Made by a program: the position numbers and the translations under genes
NCBI GenBank assembly: GCA_016932075.1
Contig: JAFGDP010000070.1
Coordinates: 1-17,664 of the forward strand
Length of the DNA stretch: 17,664 bases
Direction of reading: 5' to 3'
Source: Chitinispirillaceae bacterium
Lineage (GTDB): Bacteria; Fibrobacterota; Chitinivibrionia; Chitinivibrionales; Chitinispirillaceae
Notes under the pieces: generated by a model
Database searches by the model: none
What the model saw: only the letters and a program-made list of their open reading frames with translations
Told to the model about the DNA's origin: nothing
In this document: positions 7,887-14,256 of the stretch, one piece after another
How positions within the stretch are numbered: position 1 is the first letter of the stretch
Layout: the number at the start of each line of letters is the position of its first letter

Positions 7887-8003
7887 AAAAGAGAATCCTC
7901 ATTTGGCCCTCTTCTTCCTTTCTACTGTCAGCGCCTCTCCAACCTCCCCAGGTATGCGATAGCGCTTGTAGAAGGTTGAAAAAATGAGGATTTCTCTTTT
8001 TTT
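7887..8003. repeat. Long-hairpin element, copy 2 of a tandem pair
   Basis: This copy is displaced 133 nt from copy 1 and differs from it at five positions over about 116 nt. The outer arms are 7887-7904 and 7982-8000. C7769/G7851 of copy 1 is T7902/A7984 here, a compensatory change, and a T-G wobble in copy 1 (7766/7854) is a T-A pair here (7899/7987). The remaining differences fall at the arm bulge (7993) and at the base of the small inner hairpin (7966), where pairing is lost. A run of seven T follows the right arm. Confidence 0.75.
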
Positions 8004-8027
8004 ACATATAATAAAATTTATATCTGA

Positions 8028-8180
8028 AAGGGGAAGGTTTCCCTTGGACCGAAACGCACCGTTCTATGTGCCTGCCTGCCGAAGCGGCGGACATCGCCGA
8101 GCCCTCTCGCAGGAGCAAGGTGACCCATTGGGTCGCCTTTATTAAAAATTCCAAGGATTGCCGTGTGCCAGTGGCACACG
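8028..8180. other. Hairpin-rich non-coding segment downstream of the kinase gene
   Basis: Several short inverted repeats follow one another: AAGGGGAA/TTTCCCTT (8028-8045), GCCG-AAG-CGGC (8078-8088), AAGGTGACCC/GGGTCGCCTT (8117-8139, one G-T wobble) and a perfect 9-bp palindrome CGTGTGCCA-G-TGGCACACG (8162-8180). The last two lie 53-116 nt beyond the kinase stop as read on the minus strand and could form its 3' end, although neither is followed on that strand by a strong T-tract. The density of stems suggests a structured or repeat element rather than random spacer. Confidence 0.4.
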
Positions 8181-8232
8181 TTCGGCGCGTCTTGAAGGCG
8201 GTTCCCCCTCAAAAGCTATAAAAGCATTCGGG

Positions 8233-10098
8233 TTACTTCTCCTTAAATACTTTTTTCAACACCTTTGCCGCCGCCGATGAAACAAACGGATCGCGCATGC
8301 CTTTTTTCTTCGCCTCCTTGAGCGCGGGGACGGCGCGCGGATCGCCCAGTTCCCCCAGGTCGCGTATCGCCTTTACCCGCGTACGCGACGATCCTGCGTA
8401 TTTCAGGTCAAGAATAAAGACCCTGACCAGGTCCACCTGCCTGCCTGCGGCCTGCAAAATCCTAAGGCAGTTCCAGCGCATCCAGTAGGGCTTTTCATAG
8501 GGGCCGTTCTTTATCTCAGAAACATCGGCGGCGGAACACTTTGTTGCCAGAATGGAAACCAGGGCATTGGACGCCCTTTTCTCTTTAAGCGCAGGAAGAC
8601 AGAGGTTCACGATATACCTGCTGTTTTTCTCCACCAGCTTTTCACCTGACGGCAGCTCTTCGGCAGCTTCGAACGCAACAAAAGCGTCTGTATGATTCCC
8701 TTGTTGGCATGCAATAATCCCGCGCAGAAAATGGCCGAGCATGGCGCCTTCTTCCGTAAGGGAAAGCGCTGTCGCATACACCACGGCCGAATCATACTTC
8801 CCCACCTTTGCCCAGGACTGGCTTTTACTGACAAGGACCTTCTGCTCCGCGTCCAGGCCGGTGAGCGGCAGGACAAGCGCCTCCTTTTGTTTCTTGCCTG
8901 CCAGCGCAGCAAGCAGGATGATCACCGCAAGCCCGATACCTGCGATGCTGCCAAGGATATATATCGGCGCATTGTCCGGCAGCCGTTTCATCAGGCGCAC
9001 CGCGCCTTTACGAAATGTAAAAAGCGCCATGCGCAGCATATTCCTGCCCTGGGTGACAAGGCGTGACGACCTCCTGGTCGACGGCTTGATGCGCGCCGAT
9101 ACCAGGGTCGGCGGCGGCTTGCTTCTCCGCTCCAGCCGCCCAAACAGCGCATGCACCGGTTGCAGGATCCGTTTGAACAGGTCTTCATGCGGGCCGCGCC
9201 GACCCTCCTCCTTTAACAGGGGAAGTCCGGTTGTTCCCTGATCCGCGACCGGCGCCACTTTCCTGAGGAGCTCGATGAGCTGGCCGGCGGTTTTAATCCG
9301 CTGGTCGGGCTTGGGCGTGAGGCACCGGCCGATGATCTCGTCGAGTTGCTTGGGGATGCCGGTCGCAAGTTCGCCGGCCTGCGCGTATTTTCCGCTCATG
9401 GTGGCGAACGCGGTTGCCGCCACGGTCTCGCGCACAAACGGGTGTCGTCCGGTCAGCATCTCATACAGCACGACGCCGAGCGAAAAAAGATCCGACCGCT
9501 CGTCAATGGAAAAGCCCTCGATCTGTTCCGGCGACATATAGCCGGGCGAGCCCATGGCATTGCCTTCGCAGGTAAGCGACGCCCACGGCACCTTGGCCAC
9601 GCCGAAATCGGCAAGCTTGGCAACGCCGCCGTGACGGTCAACGATAATGTTGCCGGGTTTGATGTCACGGTGTACGATATGCTGGCTGTGCGCAAGCTGC
9701 AGCGCGGATGCGATATCGAGCGTGATGTGCACCGACCATTTAACGCTCAGCTTGCCCTTGTTCCTGATGATCTTATCAAGCGTGACACCGTCGATGTACT
9801 GAAACGCGATCCACGGTACGCCGCCCTCTTCCCCGGCGTCATAGACCGGCACAATGGAGGGGTGATTGAGCTGGGCCGACAGTCGCGCCTCAAGTGCAAA
9901 ACGGGAAAGGAACTCCCGCCTGGTTTCAGGATCAAGCTGGCGTTCGACCGCTATGACCTTGATCGCGACCTGCCGGTTGAGCACCGGGTCCTGGGCAAGA
10001 TACACCTTGCCCATGGCGCCTTCGCCAAGGAGCTTCTGCACGACATAGCGGCCGTATTTTTTCTCCTCAGGTACCGGAGGTTTTTCAGCAGGGTCCAC
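8233..10098 (-). CDS. Membrane-anchored Ser/Thr protein kinase (PknB-like) with TPR/HEAT-like C-terminal region
   Basis: The 621-residue protein starts with a complete bacterial eukaryote-like kinase domain at about residues 17-282. It has the glycine-rich loop GEGAMGKVY (25-33), catalytic K47 in VAIK, alphaC E70, the HRDIKPGN loop (D145, N150), DFG at 164-166 and SPE at 189-191, so it should be active. A basic, Ser/Thr-rich juxtamembrane region follows (about 297-375), then one membrane helix near 379-400. Residues 411-621 would lie outside the membrane and look helical: a TPR-like part (about 415-475) and a HEAT-like end (LGELGDPRAVPALKEA, about 586-601). The start is GTG at 10098, preceded on its strand by AAGGAG at a 7-nt spacing. 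It is divergent from a STAS-domain gene, which hints at a shared signalling circuit, but that is inference. No extracellular PASTA repeats are present, unlike PknB of Gram-positive bacteria. Confidence 0.93.
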   Translation of the reverse strand: MDPAEKPPVPEEKKYGRYVVQKLLGEGAMGKVYLAQDPVLNRQVAIKVIAVERQLDPETRREFLSRFALEARLSAQLNHPSIVPVYDAGEEGGVPWIAFQYIDGVTLDKIIRNKGKLSVKWSVHITLDIASALQLAHSQHIVHRDIKPGNIIVDRHGGVAKLADFGVAKVPWASLTCEGNAMGSPGYMSPEQIEGFSIDERSDLFSLGVVLYEMLTGRHPFVRETVAATAFATMSGKYAQAGELATGIPKQLDEIIGRCLTPKPDQRIKTAGQLIELLRKVAPVADQGTTGLPLLKEEGRRGPHEDLFKRILQPVHALFGRLERRSKPPPTLVSARIKPSTRRSSRLVTQGRNMLRMALFTFRKGAVRLMKRLPDNAPIYILGSIAGIGLAVIILLAALAGKKQKEALVLPLTGLDAEQKVLVSKSQSWAKVGKYDSAVVYATALSLTEEGAMLGHFLRGIIACQQGNHTDAFVAFEAAEELPSGEKLVEKNSRYIVNLCLPALKEKRASNALVSILATKCSAADVSEIKNGPYEKPYWMRWNCLRILQAAGRQVDLVRVFILDLKYAGSSRTRVKAIRDLGELGDPRAVPALKEAKKKGMRDPFVSSAAAKVLKKVFKEK

Positions 10099-10455
10099 CC
10101 AGCCACTCCTTTTCGCGGAAATTGTCAGCCCTACACATCAGCATGGAAACGACATCCGTATCTTTGCGGATACCAGTACTTACCGTTGCCAGGTTGACAG
10201 AGTATCTTTCTTGCGGCGTGCGCACCTGCTCATTTAAAGGATACATTGTAATGCATAACAGGGTCAAGGGGATGAGCATTGCGGCAACGATTCTATCTTG
10301 TTGCCGGTAATATAGTTATCCGCGGCAATGACCTGCGTCACTGCCGTCTGATGGTTGGTTGCGCGGCACAAGGGAATAGATTGTTTTTGTGCACCAATAA
10401 AAGTACAATATGAGCATACACCGCACCCCATTACTCATTATCGAAAGGCCTGTCT
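10099..10455. promoter_or_regulatory. 357-nt divergent promoter region between kinase and STAS genes
   Basis: For the kinase (- strand) a candidate -35 TTGACC (10262-10267) and -10 TATCCT (10238-10243) are 18 nt apart, which would leave a leader of about 130 nt. For the STAS gene (+ strand) TTGTTT (10381-10386) and TACAAT (10404-10409) are 17 nt apart, with a leader of about 40 nt; the -35 is weak. A 7-bp inverted repeat, CGGCAAC/GTTGCCG (10282-10288 with 10300-10306), lies between them and could be an operator. No gene is seen here. Confidence 0.35.
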
Positions 10456-10767
10456 ATGCAAATTGAACGCATTGAAAAAGACAATGAGCTCCTGTTCAAA
10501 GTGACCGGGTCGCTCTCCGGCATGCCCGATTCCGCCCCGAAGTTCTTCAACCAGGTCTCTTCCGAACTCCAGTCGTCCAGGAAAAACCTCGCACTGGATT
10601 TCTCCAAGCTCATGTTTCTTGATAGCATGGCCATCGGCCTCCTGGTCGGCATTATTATCAAGGCAAAGAATCTGAACTGCACGGTCCATATTCTCAATGC
10701 CCAGCCCTTGATAAGAGATATCCTCGAGGCAACGCAATTGAAAAAGCTGTATCCGGATTTGTACTAA
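10456..10767 (+). CDS. STAS-domain protein, anti-sigma factor antagonist (SpoIIAA/RsbV)-like
   Basis: The 103-residue product is a single STAS domain. The signature segment LALDFSKLMFLDSMAIGLL (about 45-63) contains S57 at the position that is phosphorylated in SpoIIAA/RsbV proteins, and the rest (INAQPLIRDILEATQL-like helix, about 82-95) fits the fold. In known systems such proteins bind and sequester a GHKL-type anti-sigma kinase when unphosphorylated, freeing a sigma factor. Neither a GHKL kinase nor a sigma factor is adjacent here, so the partner is unknown. A GAAAGG Shine-Dalgarno lies 8 nt before the ATG. The divergent neighbour is a Ser/Thr kinase, but STAS antagonists are normally phosphorylated by GHKL-type kinases, so a direct link is only a possibility. 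Confidence 0.88.
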   Translation: MQIERIEKDNELLFKVTGSLSGMPDSAPKFFNQVSSELQSSRKNLALDFSKLMFLDSMAIGLLVGIIIKAKNLNCTVHILNAQPLIRDILEATQLKKLYPDLY

Positions 10768-10847
10768 TAAAAATTGTAAAATTATCATTACAGAAATATG
10801 AGCCTTTGCGGGCATCCTCTTTTCCCTTTTCTCCGGATCCTGCACCC

Positions 10848-11096
10848 ATGTATGAAAAACCCCAATATCTGACCCCTGACGGATACCGCCGTATGGCGAA
10901 GAATCCCCTTTCCTCCAAAGGCGGTCAGGCCAGGGATACTGCGCTGGCCCTGGTGCGCAAAAAGAAGCAGGAACTCCTGGCTAAACGGCTTGTTCGCGGC
11001 ACCGGTTCGAGCCAGGGCGGCAAAAAAAACCTTGTGCTGAGCGACGAGGCCGCCAAAGCCATTGCCAGGGCAATAAGCGGCATGCTCAAGAAGTAA
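10848..11096 (+). CDS. Small basic protein of unknown function
   Basis: This 82-residue frame, MYEKPQYLTPDGYRRMAK onwards, is rich in Lys, Arg, Ala and Gly. It has a central helix-forming part (residues 28-48, DTALALVRKKKQELLAKR-like) and a helical C-terminus ending in two lysines. I do not recognise a family, and there is no signal peptide, membrane helix or Cys motif. The ATG at 10848 is chosen over an in-frame TTG at 10806 because the extra residues look like non-coding sequence; only a weak GGA lies upstream in either case. It follows the STAS gene by 80 nt on the same strand, and a candidate terminator lies just after it. Coding status is supported by the open frame and plausible composition but is not certain; a nucleic-acid-binding role would fit the charge but has no direct support. 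Confidence 0.55.
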   Translation: MYEKPQYLTPDGYRRMAKNPLSSKGGQARDTALALVRKKKQELLAKRLVRGTGSSQGGKKNLVLSDEAAKAIARAISGMLKK

Positions 11097-11123
11097 CAGC
11101 GGGTTCGAATTCACCATTTCTAT

Positions 11124-11161
11124 TCAGGATGTAGCGGAAAAGGCGTCCTGATTTCTATTTT
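11124..11161 (+). terminator. Candidate intrinsic terminator after the small basic protein gene
   Basis: TCAGGA (11124-11129) pairs with TCCTGA (11146-11151), and the stem can extend by a G-T pair and a G-C pair inward. A T-rich run TTTCTATTTT (11152-11161) follows directly. It starts 27 nt after the stop at 11096. Confidence 0.45.
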
Positions 11162-11206
11162 ATGGAGCTCATGTATTTCTCAGGTCCTTAAGGGTAATTT
11201 CGGAAT

Positions 11207-11671
11207 ATGTTTCTTCTGCATTTTTATCGCTTGTATTGCTCACTGGTAGCAGGCGCGGCAGTGTATTTCCTGCTGTATCAGAAATTATGGCTGTTTTTCG
11301 TGACAGTCGTGGTTTTCCGGATCATATGGTTTATAATTGAAGGCCGGATCAGCGCCATGCGCATCAACAAAGCCTTTGACGAACACCAGGGCTTTTTCAA
11401 GGAACAGTACGGTCCGTATGGGATCAGGCTCATCAACAAGGCCGAAACAGACAAGACCGTCAAACTTAGCCTTGCCGAGGTGTTTACGCCAAACATGAAA
11501 AAGCTGCAGGACACGGTCAGGAGCCTTGAGGCAATGGACGTGATCTTTAACGCAGGCATGCGGCCTGACGGCGACGCGTGGCAACTGCACGATCTCAAGC
11601 TCAAGTACGGCAGGTACCGTCTTGAAAAGGCGGGTATTGTGACACAAGAGAAACCGGCTGAAAAATCCTGA
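11207..11671 (+). CDS. Small inner-membrane protein of unknown function with two N-terminal helices
   Basis: The 154-residue product begins with a hydrophobic hairpin, roughly residues 6-23 and 27-45, followed by a soluble C-terminal part of about 105 residues (from FDEHQGFFKEQYGPYG). The charged residues around the turn (QK, 25-26) and after the second helix (EGRISAMRINK) favour a cytoplasmic soluble domain. I do not recognise a family. The C-terminal end is Lys/Glu-rich and low in complexity. The ATG at 11207 follows a TAAGGG at about 12 nt, slightly far but the best match. It is flanked upstream by a candidate terminator and downstream by 138 nt before thiC, so it may be a single-gene unit. 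Confidence 0.7.
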   Translation: MFLLHFYRLYCSLVAGAAVYFLLYQKLWLFFVTVVVFRIIWFIIEGRISAMRINKAFDEHQGFFKEQYGPYGIRLINKAETDKTVKLSLAEVFTPNMKKLQDTVRSLEAMDVIFNAGMRPDGDAWQLHDLKLKYGRYRLEKAGIVTQEKPAEKS

Positions 11672-11809
11672 TACCGAGCGTCACCGGCACGCGAAGAGAT
11701 CTGGTTATAACAACCCTCCCTGATCTATTTTTAGATGCTTTTCACCACACCGTGCGCCTGTTGTTATTGATTGCGTATTCAGACCGCAAAAAGAGGTTTT
11801 ACGTACACT

Positions 11810-13087
11810 ATGACCCGAATGGAACAAGCCAAAACCGGCGTCATTACCGATGAGATGAAAAAGGCCGCCAGCCGGGAAAGCATGGCGGTCGAAAAAATGC
11901 GCGATGGCATTGCGAACGGTGCCATTGCGCTGGTGAGAAACACGCTCCGTTCAATAACCCCCATGGCGATCGGCTCCGGTACGCGTATTAAGGTCAATGC
12001 CAATATCGGCACGTCTTCCGCGCGGTCCGATGTCAAAGAAGAGCTCGAAAAGATGCGTGTGGCGATCAAACACGGCGCTGACGCCATCATGGACCTCTCG
12101 ACCGCGGGCGATCTGACCGCCATCCGCAAAGCCCTGCTCGCTGAAAGCACGGTACCGGTGGGCACGGTGCCGCTGTATGAGATGGCGGACGTTGCCAGGA
12201 AAAAGCGCGTATCCATTCTTGATCTGACTGCGGACGACATGTTCGAGGTGATCGAGCACCACTGCGACCAGGGGGTGGATTTCCTCACCCTGCATTGCGG
12301 CGTAAACCGTCAGACCGTGGAACGCTTCAAGGAGGTCAAACGGCTTGCCGGCGCCACGAGCCGCGGCGGCACGATCATCATGGAATGGATTCATCATAAC
12401 AAGCGAGAAAGCCCCCTGTACGAACAGTATGACCGGCTCCTGGATATGCTGGCCCGACACGACGTGGCGGTGAGCCTTGGCGACGGTTTCCGTCCCGGCG
12501 CGCTGCGTGACGCCACGGACCGGGTGCAGATCGAGGAGCTCACGGTGCTTGGAGAGCTTGTCAAGCGGGCGCGCGAGAAAAACGTGACCGTGTTCGTGGA
12601 GGGCCCTGGCCATGTTCCCCTGCACCAGATCGCGGCCAACATCCACGTGCAGAAAACGCTCTGCGACAACGCACCGTTTTACGTGCTCGGGCCGCTGGTC
12701 ACGGACACCTCGCCGGGTTACGACCACATTTCAGGAGCCATCGGCGGCGCGATCGCTGCCATGGCAGGCGCCGACTTCCTCTGCTATGTCACGCCGGCCG
12801 AACATCTGCGCCTGCCCTCAGCCGATGACGTACGCGAAGGCGTGATCGCCTCGCGTATCGCAGCGCATGCGGCAGACATTGCGCGGGGACTCCCGGGTGC
12901 GCAGGAGTGGGACGACGCCATCTCCCGTGCAAAGGTCGACCTTGACTGGGAGCGCATGCTGTCGCTCTGCATTGATCCGGAAAAGGCGCGGAACTACCGG
13001 GCTTCGCTCCCACCGCAGGACGACGCGACCCTCTGCAGCATGTGCGGCAATTTCTGCGCGATAAAACGGTCAAAAGAGATACAATAA
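11810..13087 (+). CDS. thiC: Phosphomethylpyrimidine synthase ThiC, short anaerobe-type (or ThiC-like BzaF)
   Basis: The 425-residue product is a radical-SAM enzyme of the ThiC family, which rearranges aminoimidazole ribotide into the thiamin pyrimidine HMP-P. Recognisable blocks are VNANIGTS, DAIMDLSTAGDL, VPVGTVPLYE, GVDFLTLHCGV, SLGDGFRPG, VEGPGHVPLHQI, GPLVTDTSPGYDH and FLCYVTPAEHL. The C-terminal cluster motif is C409-x2-C412-x3-C416, one residue shorter between the second and third Cys than the CSMCGPKFC of E. coli; I recall the same short spacing in ThiC of archaea and anaerobes. The protein lacks the N-terminal domain of E. coli ThiC, also normal for the short type. An in-frame TTG at 11771 is upstream, but ATG 11810 gives the usual MTxMEQAKxGxITDEM start and has AAGAGG 13 nt before it. 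No TPP riboswitch is visible upstream. BzaF, which makes 5-hydroxybenzimidazole for cobamides, is a close relative and cannot be separated by eye. Confidence 0.9.
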   Translation: MTRMEQAKTGVITDEMKKAASRESMAVEKMRDGIANGAIALVRNTLRSITPMAIGSGTRIKVNANIGTSSARSDVKEELEKMRVAIKHGADAIMDLSTAGDLTAIRKALLAESTVPVGTVPLYEMADVARKKRVSILDLTADDMFEVIEHHCDQGVDFLTLHCGVNRQTVERFKEVKRLAGATSRGGTIIMEWIHHNKRESPLYEQYDRLLDMLARHDVAVSLGDGFRPGALRDATDRVQIEELTVLGELVKRAREKNVTVFVEGPGHVPLHQIAANIHVQKTLCDNAPFYVLGPLVTDTSPGYDHISGAIGGAIAAMAGADFLCYVTPAEHLRLPSADDVREGVIASRIAAHAADIARGLPGAQEWDDAISRAKVDLDWERMLSLCIDPEKARNYRASLPPQDDATLCSMCGNFCAIKRSKEIQ

Positions 13088-13095
13088 ATAATAAT

Positions 13096-13253
13096 GGGCG
13101 TTCCTCTGTCTACCTCAGGTAGACAGGGTCGGTTCTTCTCCGGGCTACCCGCTGGTCGGTCTGCACTGCAGCGCGTCAAACACAAGCCTTCTGCTGTGCA
13201 GACTGCCTGCTTCAGCTTCGCTTTCAGCAGGCATTCTCCGTCGCCCCTAACGC
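13096..13253 (+). repeat. Multi-hairpin intergenic element between thiC and prmA
   Basis: The ends GCGTT (13098-13102) and AACGC (13249-13253) are complementary and would close the element. Inside are a perfect 10-bp inverted repeat CTGTCTACCT/AGGTAGACAG (13106-13126), an 8-bp stem GTCTGCAC/GTGCAGAC (13159-13166 with 13196-13203) and an 8-bp stem TGCCTGCT/AGCAGGCA (13204-13211 with 13226-13233). The framing GGGCGTT ... GGGCTACCCGCTGGTCGG ... CCCTAACGC recalls a dispersed intergenic repeat common in Bacteroidota genomes; that match is from memory only. The element starts 8 nt after the thiC stop and ends 12 nt before the next ATG. Confidence 0.65.
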
Positions 13254-13265
13254 AAAATAAAAACA

Positions 13266-14126
13266 ATGAAAAATCCTACCTATTCGCTTCAACTAACGTG
13301 CAACCAAACAGAGAATGAGATCATCCTGAGTTTATTTGACCAATCTGGATTCTTAGGCTGTGAAGAAAATGACATCAGCGAAAAAATCCACCTTACTGTA
13401 CACTTCAGAACGGATTCTGAAGCCCAGGCCACAGCAGAGCATATCACCACCATGTTTCCTGATATTGCCATCACCATCGCCCGCATCGAACCGCAGGACT
13501 GGAACGCGAAGTGGCGGGAGTCAATGAAACCGGCGCGCATTGCCCGGGGCTGGTATGCTTCCCCGCTCTGGCTTCCTCCTCCCAAGACTGCACGGCACTG
13601 GATAACTATCGAGCCGAAAATGGCGTTCGGCACCGGCCATCACGAATCCACGCGTCTTGCCGCGCAGGGAATCATCGCACTGAGAAAATGGCTGCAGGGC
13701 AAACAGGTGCTTGACATAGGATCCGGGTCAGGCATACTCTGTTTTGTGGCTGACCGGTGCAATGCCGCGTATGCGCTCGGTTGCGACACCGACCCTTGTT
13801 GCCGGGAGAACATGGCCGAAAACCTGAAGAACAACCGTCCGGACGGCCGGATTGATTTTTTCATCGGGTCAATTGATGCGGTTGCCGCCATTCCGTGGTT
13901 CGACCTCGCGGTGATGAACATGATCCTTACCGAATCCGCGCCTCTTGTCGGCGGCGTAACCAGGCTTCTCAAACCTGGGGCACGGTTGATCTGGTCAGGC
14001 ATTCTTGTAAAAGAGCATGGAGCGTGCCTTGAACTGGCCGGATCAAACAGCCTAGGTCTCATTTCGGAAAAAGAGGAGGGCGAGTGGTGGTGCGGCGTGT
14101 TTGGGAAATTGCCGATTGCGGATTGA
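13266..14126 (+). CDS. prmA: Ribosomal protein L11 methyltransferase-like protein (PrmA)
   Basis: The 286-residue product has the two-part layout of PrmA, which trimethylates ribosomal protein L11. An N-terminal ferredoxin-like domain (about 1-75) leads to the conserved DWNAKWRESMKP (about 78-89). Next comes the PrmA signature ITIEPKMAFGTGHHESTRLA (about 116-135) and the SAM-binding motif I VLDIGSGSGILCFVADR (about 147-163), with acidic D176/D178 as the likely ribose-binding end. Typical PrmA has an N-I-L-like motif after strand 4; here it reads MNMILTES, which is a modest divergence. The length is normal. There is no Shine-Dalgarno; the start is in an AT-rich leader only 12 nt after the multi-hairpin element, so that element may lie in its mRNA leader. 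The last codons read LPIAD and come from an ATTGCCGATTGCGGATTG-like repeat, so the C-terminus may have been extended by it. A related lysine methyltransferase with another substrate is the main alternative. Confidence 0.85.
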   Translation: MKNPTYSLQLTCNQTENEIILSLFDQSGFLGCEENDISEKIHLTVHFRTDSEAQATAEHITTMFPDIAITIARIEPQDWNAKWRESMKPARIARGWYASPLWLPPPKTARHWITIEPKMAFGTGHHESTRLAAQGIIALRKWLQGKQVLDIGSGSGILCFVADRCNAAYALGCDTDPCCRENMAENLKNNRPDGRIDFFIGSIDAVAAIPWFDLAVMNMILTESAPLVGGVTRLLKPGARLIWSGILVKEHGACLELAGSNSLGLISEKEEGEWWCGVFGKLPIAD

Positions 14127-14179
14127 AGATGGCAAATTGAAGGACGTATCACATACCTACACGTTCATTCCCGCGATGG

Positions 14180-14185
14180 TATAAT
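14180..14185 (+). promoter_or_regulatory. Possible -10 box upstream of the glycosyltransferase gene
   Basis: A perfect TATAAT occurs in the 130-nt spacer after prmA, about 72 nt before the next ATG. No good -35 is seen at 16-18 nt upstream, so this is a weak call based on one hexamer. Confidence 0.25.
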
Positions 14186-14256
14186 TATTAATCAAAACAG
14201 CGTCTTCCAGAAATTCGTCGCAGCGGCAATGTACATCCGTTAAATTATCAGTACTA

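Larger units (their letters stand above)
7708..8232. other. 525-nt non-coding stretch between convergent genes
   Basis: This stretch lies between the ends of the lipoprotein gene (+) and the kinase gene (-). It holds a small 6-bp hairpin (7712-7717 with 7725-7730), the tandem long-hairpin repeats (7753-8003), and a hairpin-rich segment (8028-8180). No credible coding sequence is visible; the small minus-strand frame at 8018-8212 has no ribosome-binding site or family resemblance that I recognise. Confidence 0.7.

Noticed and set aside
7753..8003. CRISPR array
   Set aside because: Only two copies, each over 100 nt, with no short repeats and unique spacers and no cas genes nearby.
8018..8212. 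Small minus-strand coding sequence of 64 codons
   Set aside because: No ribosome-binding site, odd composition, and the DNA is dominated by hairpins; more likely non-coding.
9346..10197. A 283-codon plus-strand open frame across the kinase gene
   Set aside because: It lies antisense to the kinase, which has complete catalytic motifs and a good ribosome-binding site; the frame has no recognisable domain.
10194..10199. Perfect TTGACA as a plus-strand -35
   Set aside because: The hexamer 17 nt downstream (CGTGCG) does not resemble a -10 box.
10806..10847. TTG start that extends the small basic protein by 14 residues
   Set aside because: The extra residues (mostly Ser/Pro/Phe) look like translated spacer, and there is no better ribosome-binding site than at 10848.
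11672..11809. TPP or cobalamin riboswitch before thiC
   Set aside because: The conserved core sequences are absent; a CCTGATCT-like stretch alone is not enough.
11771..11809. TTG start that extends ThiC by 13 residues
   Set aside because: ThiC proteins of this type start at the MxxMEQA segment, and ATG 11810 has an AAGAGG upstream.
11951..12727. A 258-codon minus-strand open frame across thiC
   Set aside because: It is antisense to a clear ThiC sequence and has no family features; GC-rich codons leave long open frames on the other strand.
13094..13318. A 74-codon frame across the thiC-prmA spacer
   Set aside because: It overlaps the multi-hairpin element and the start of prmA, and has no family features or ribosome-binding site.
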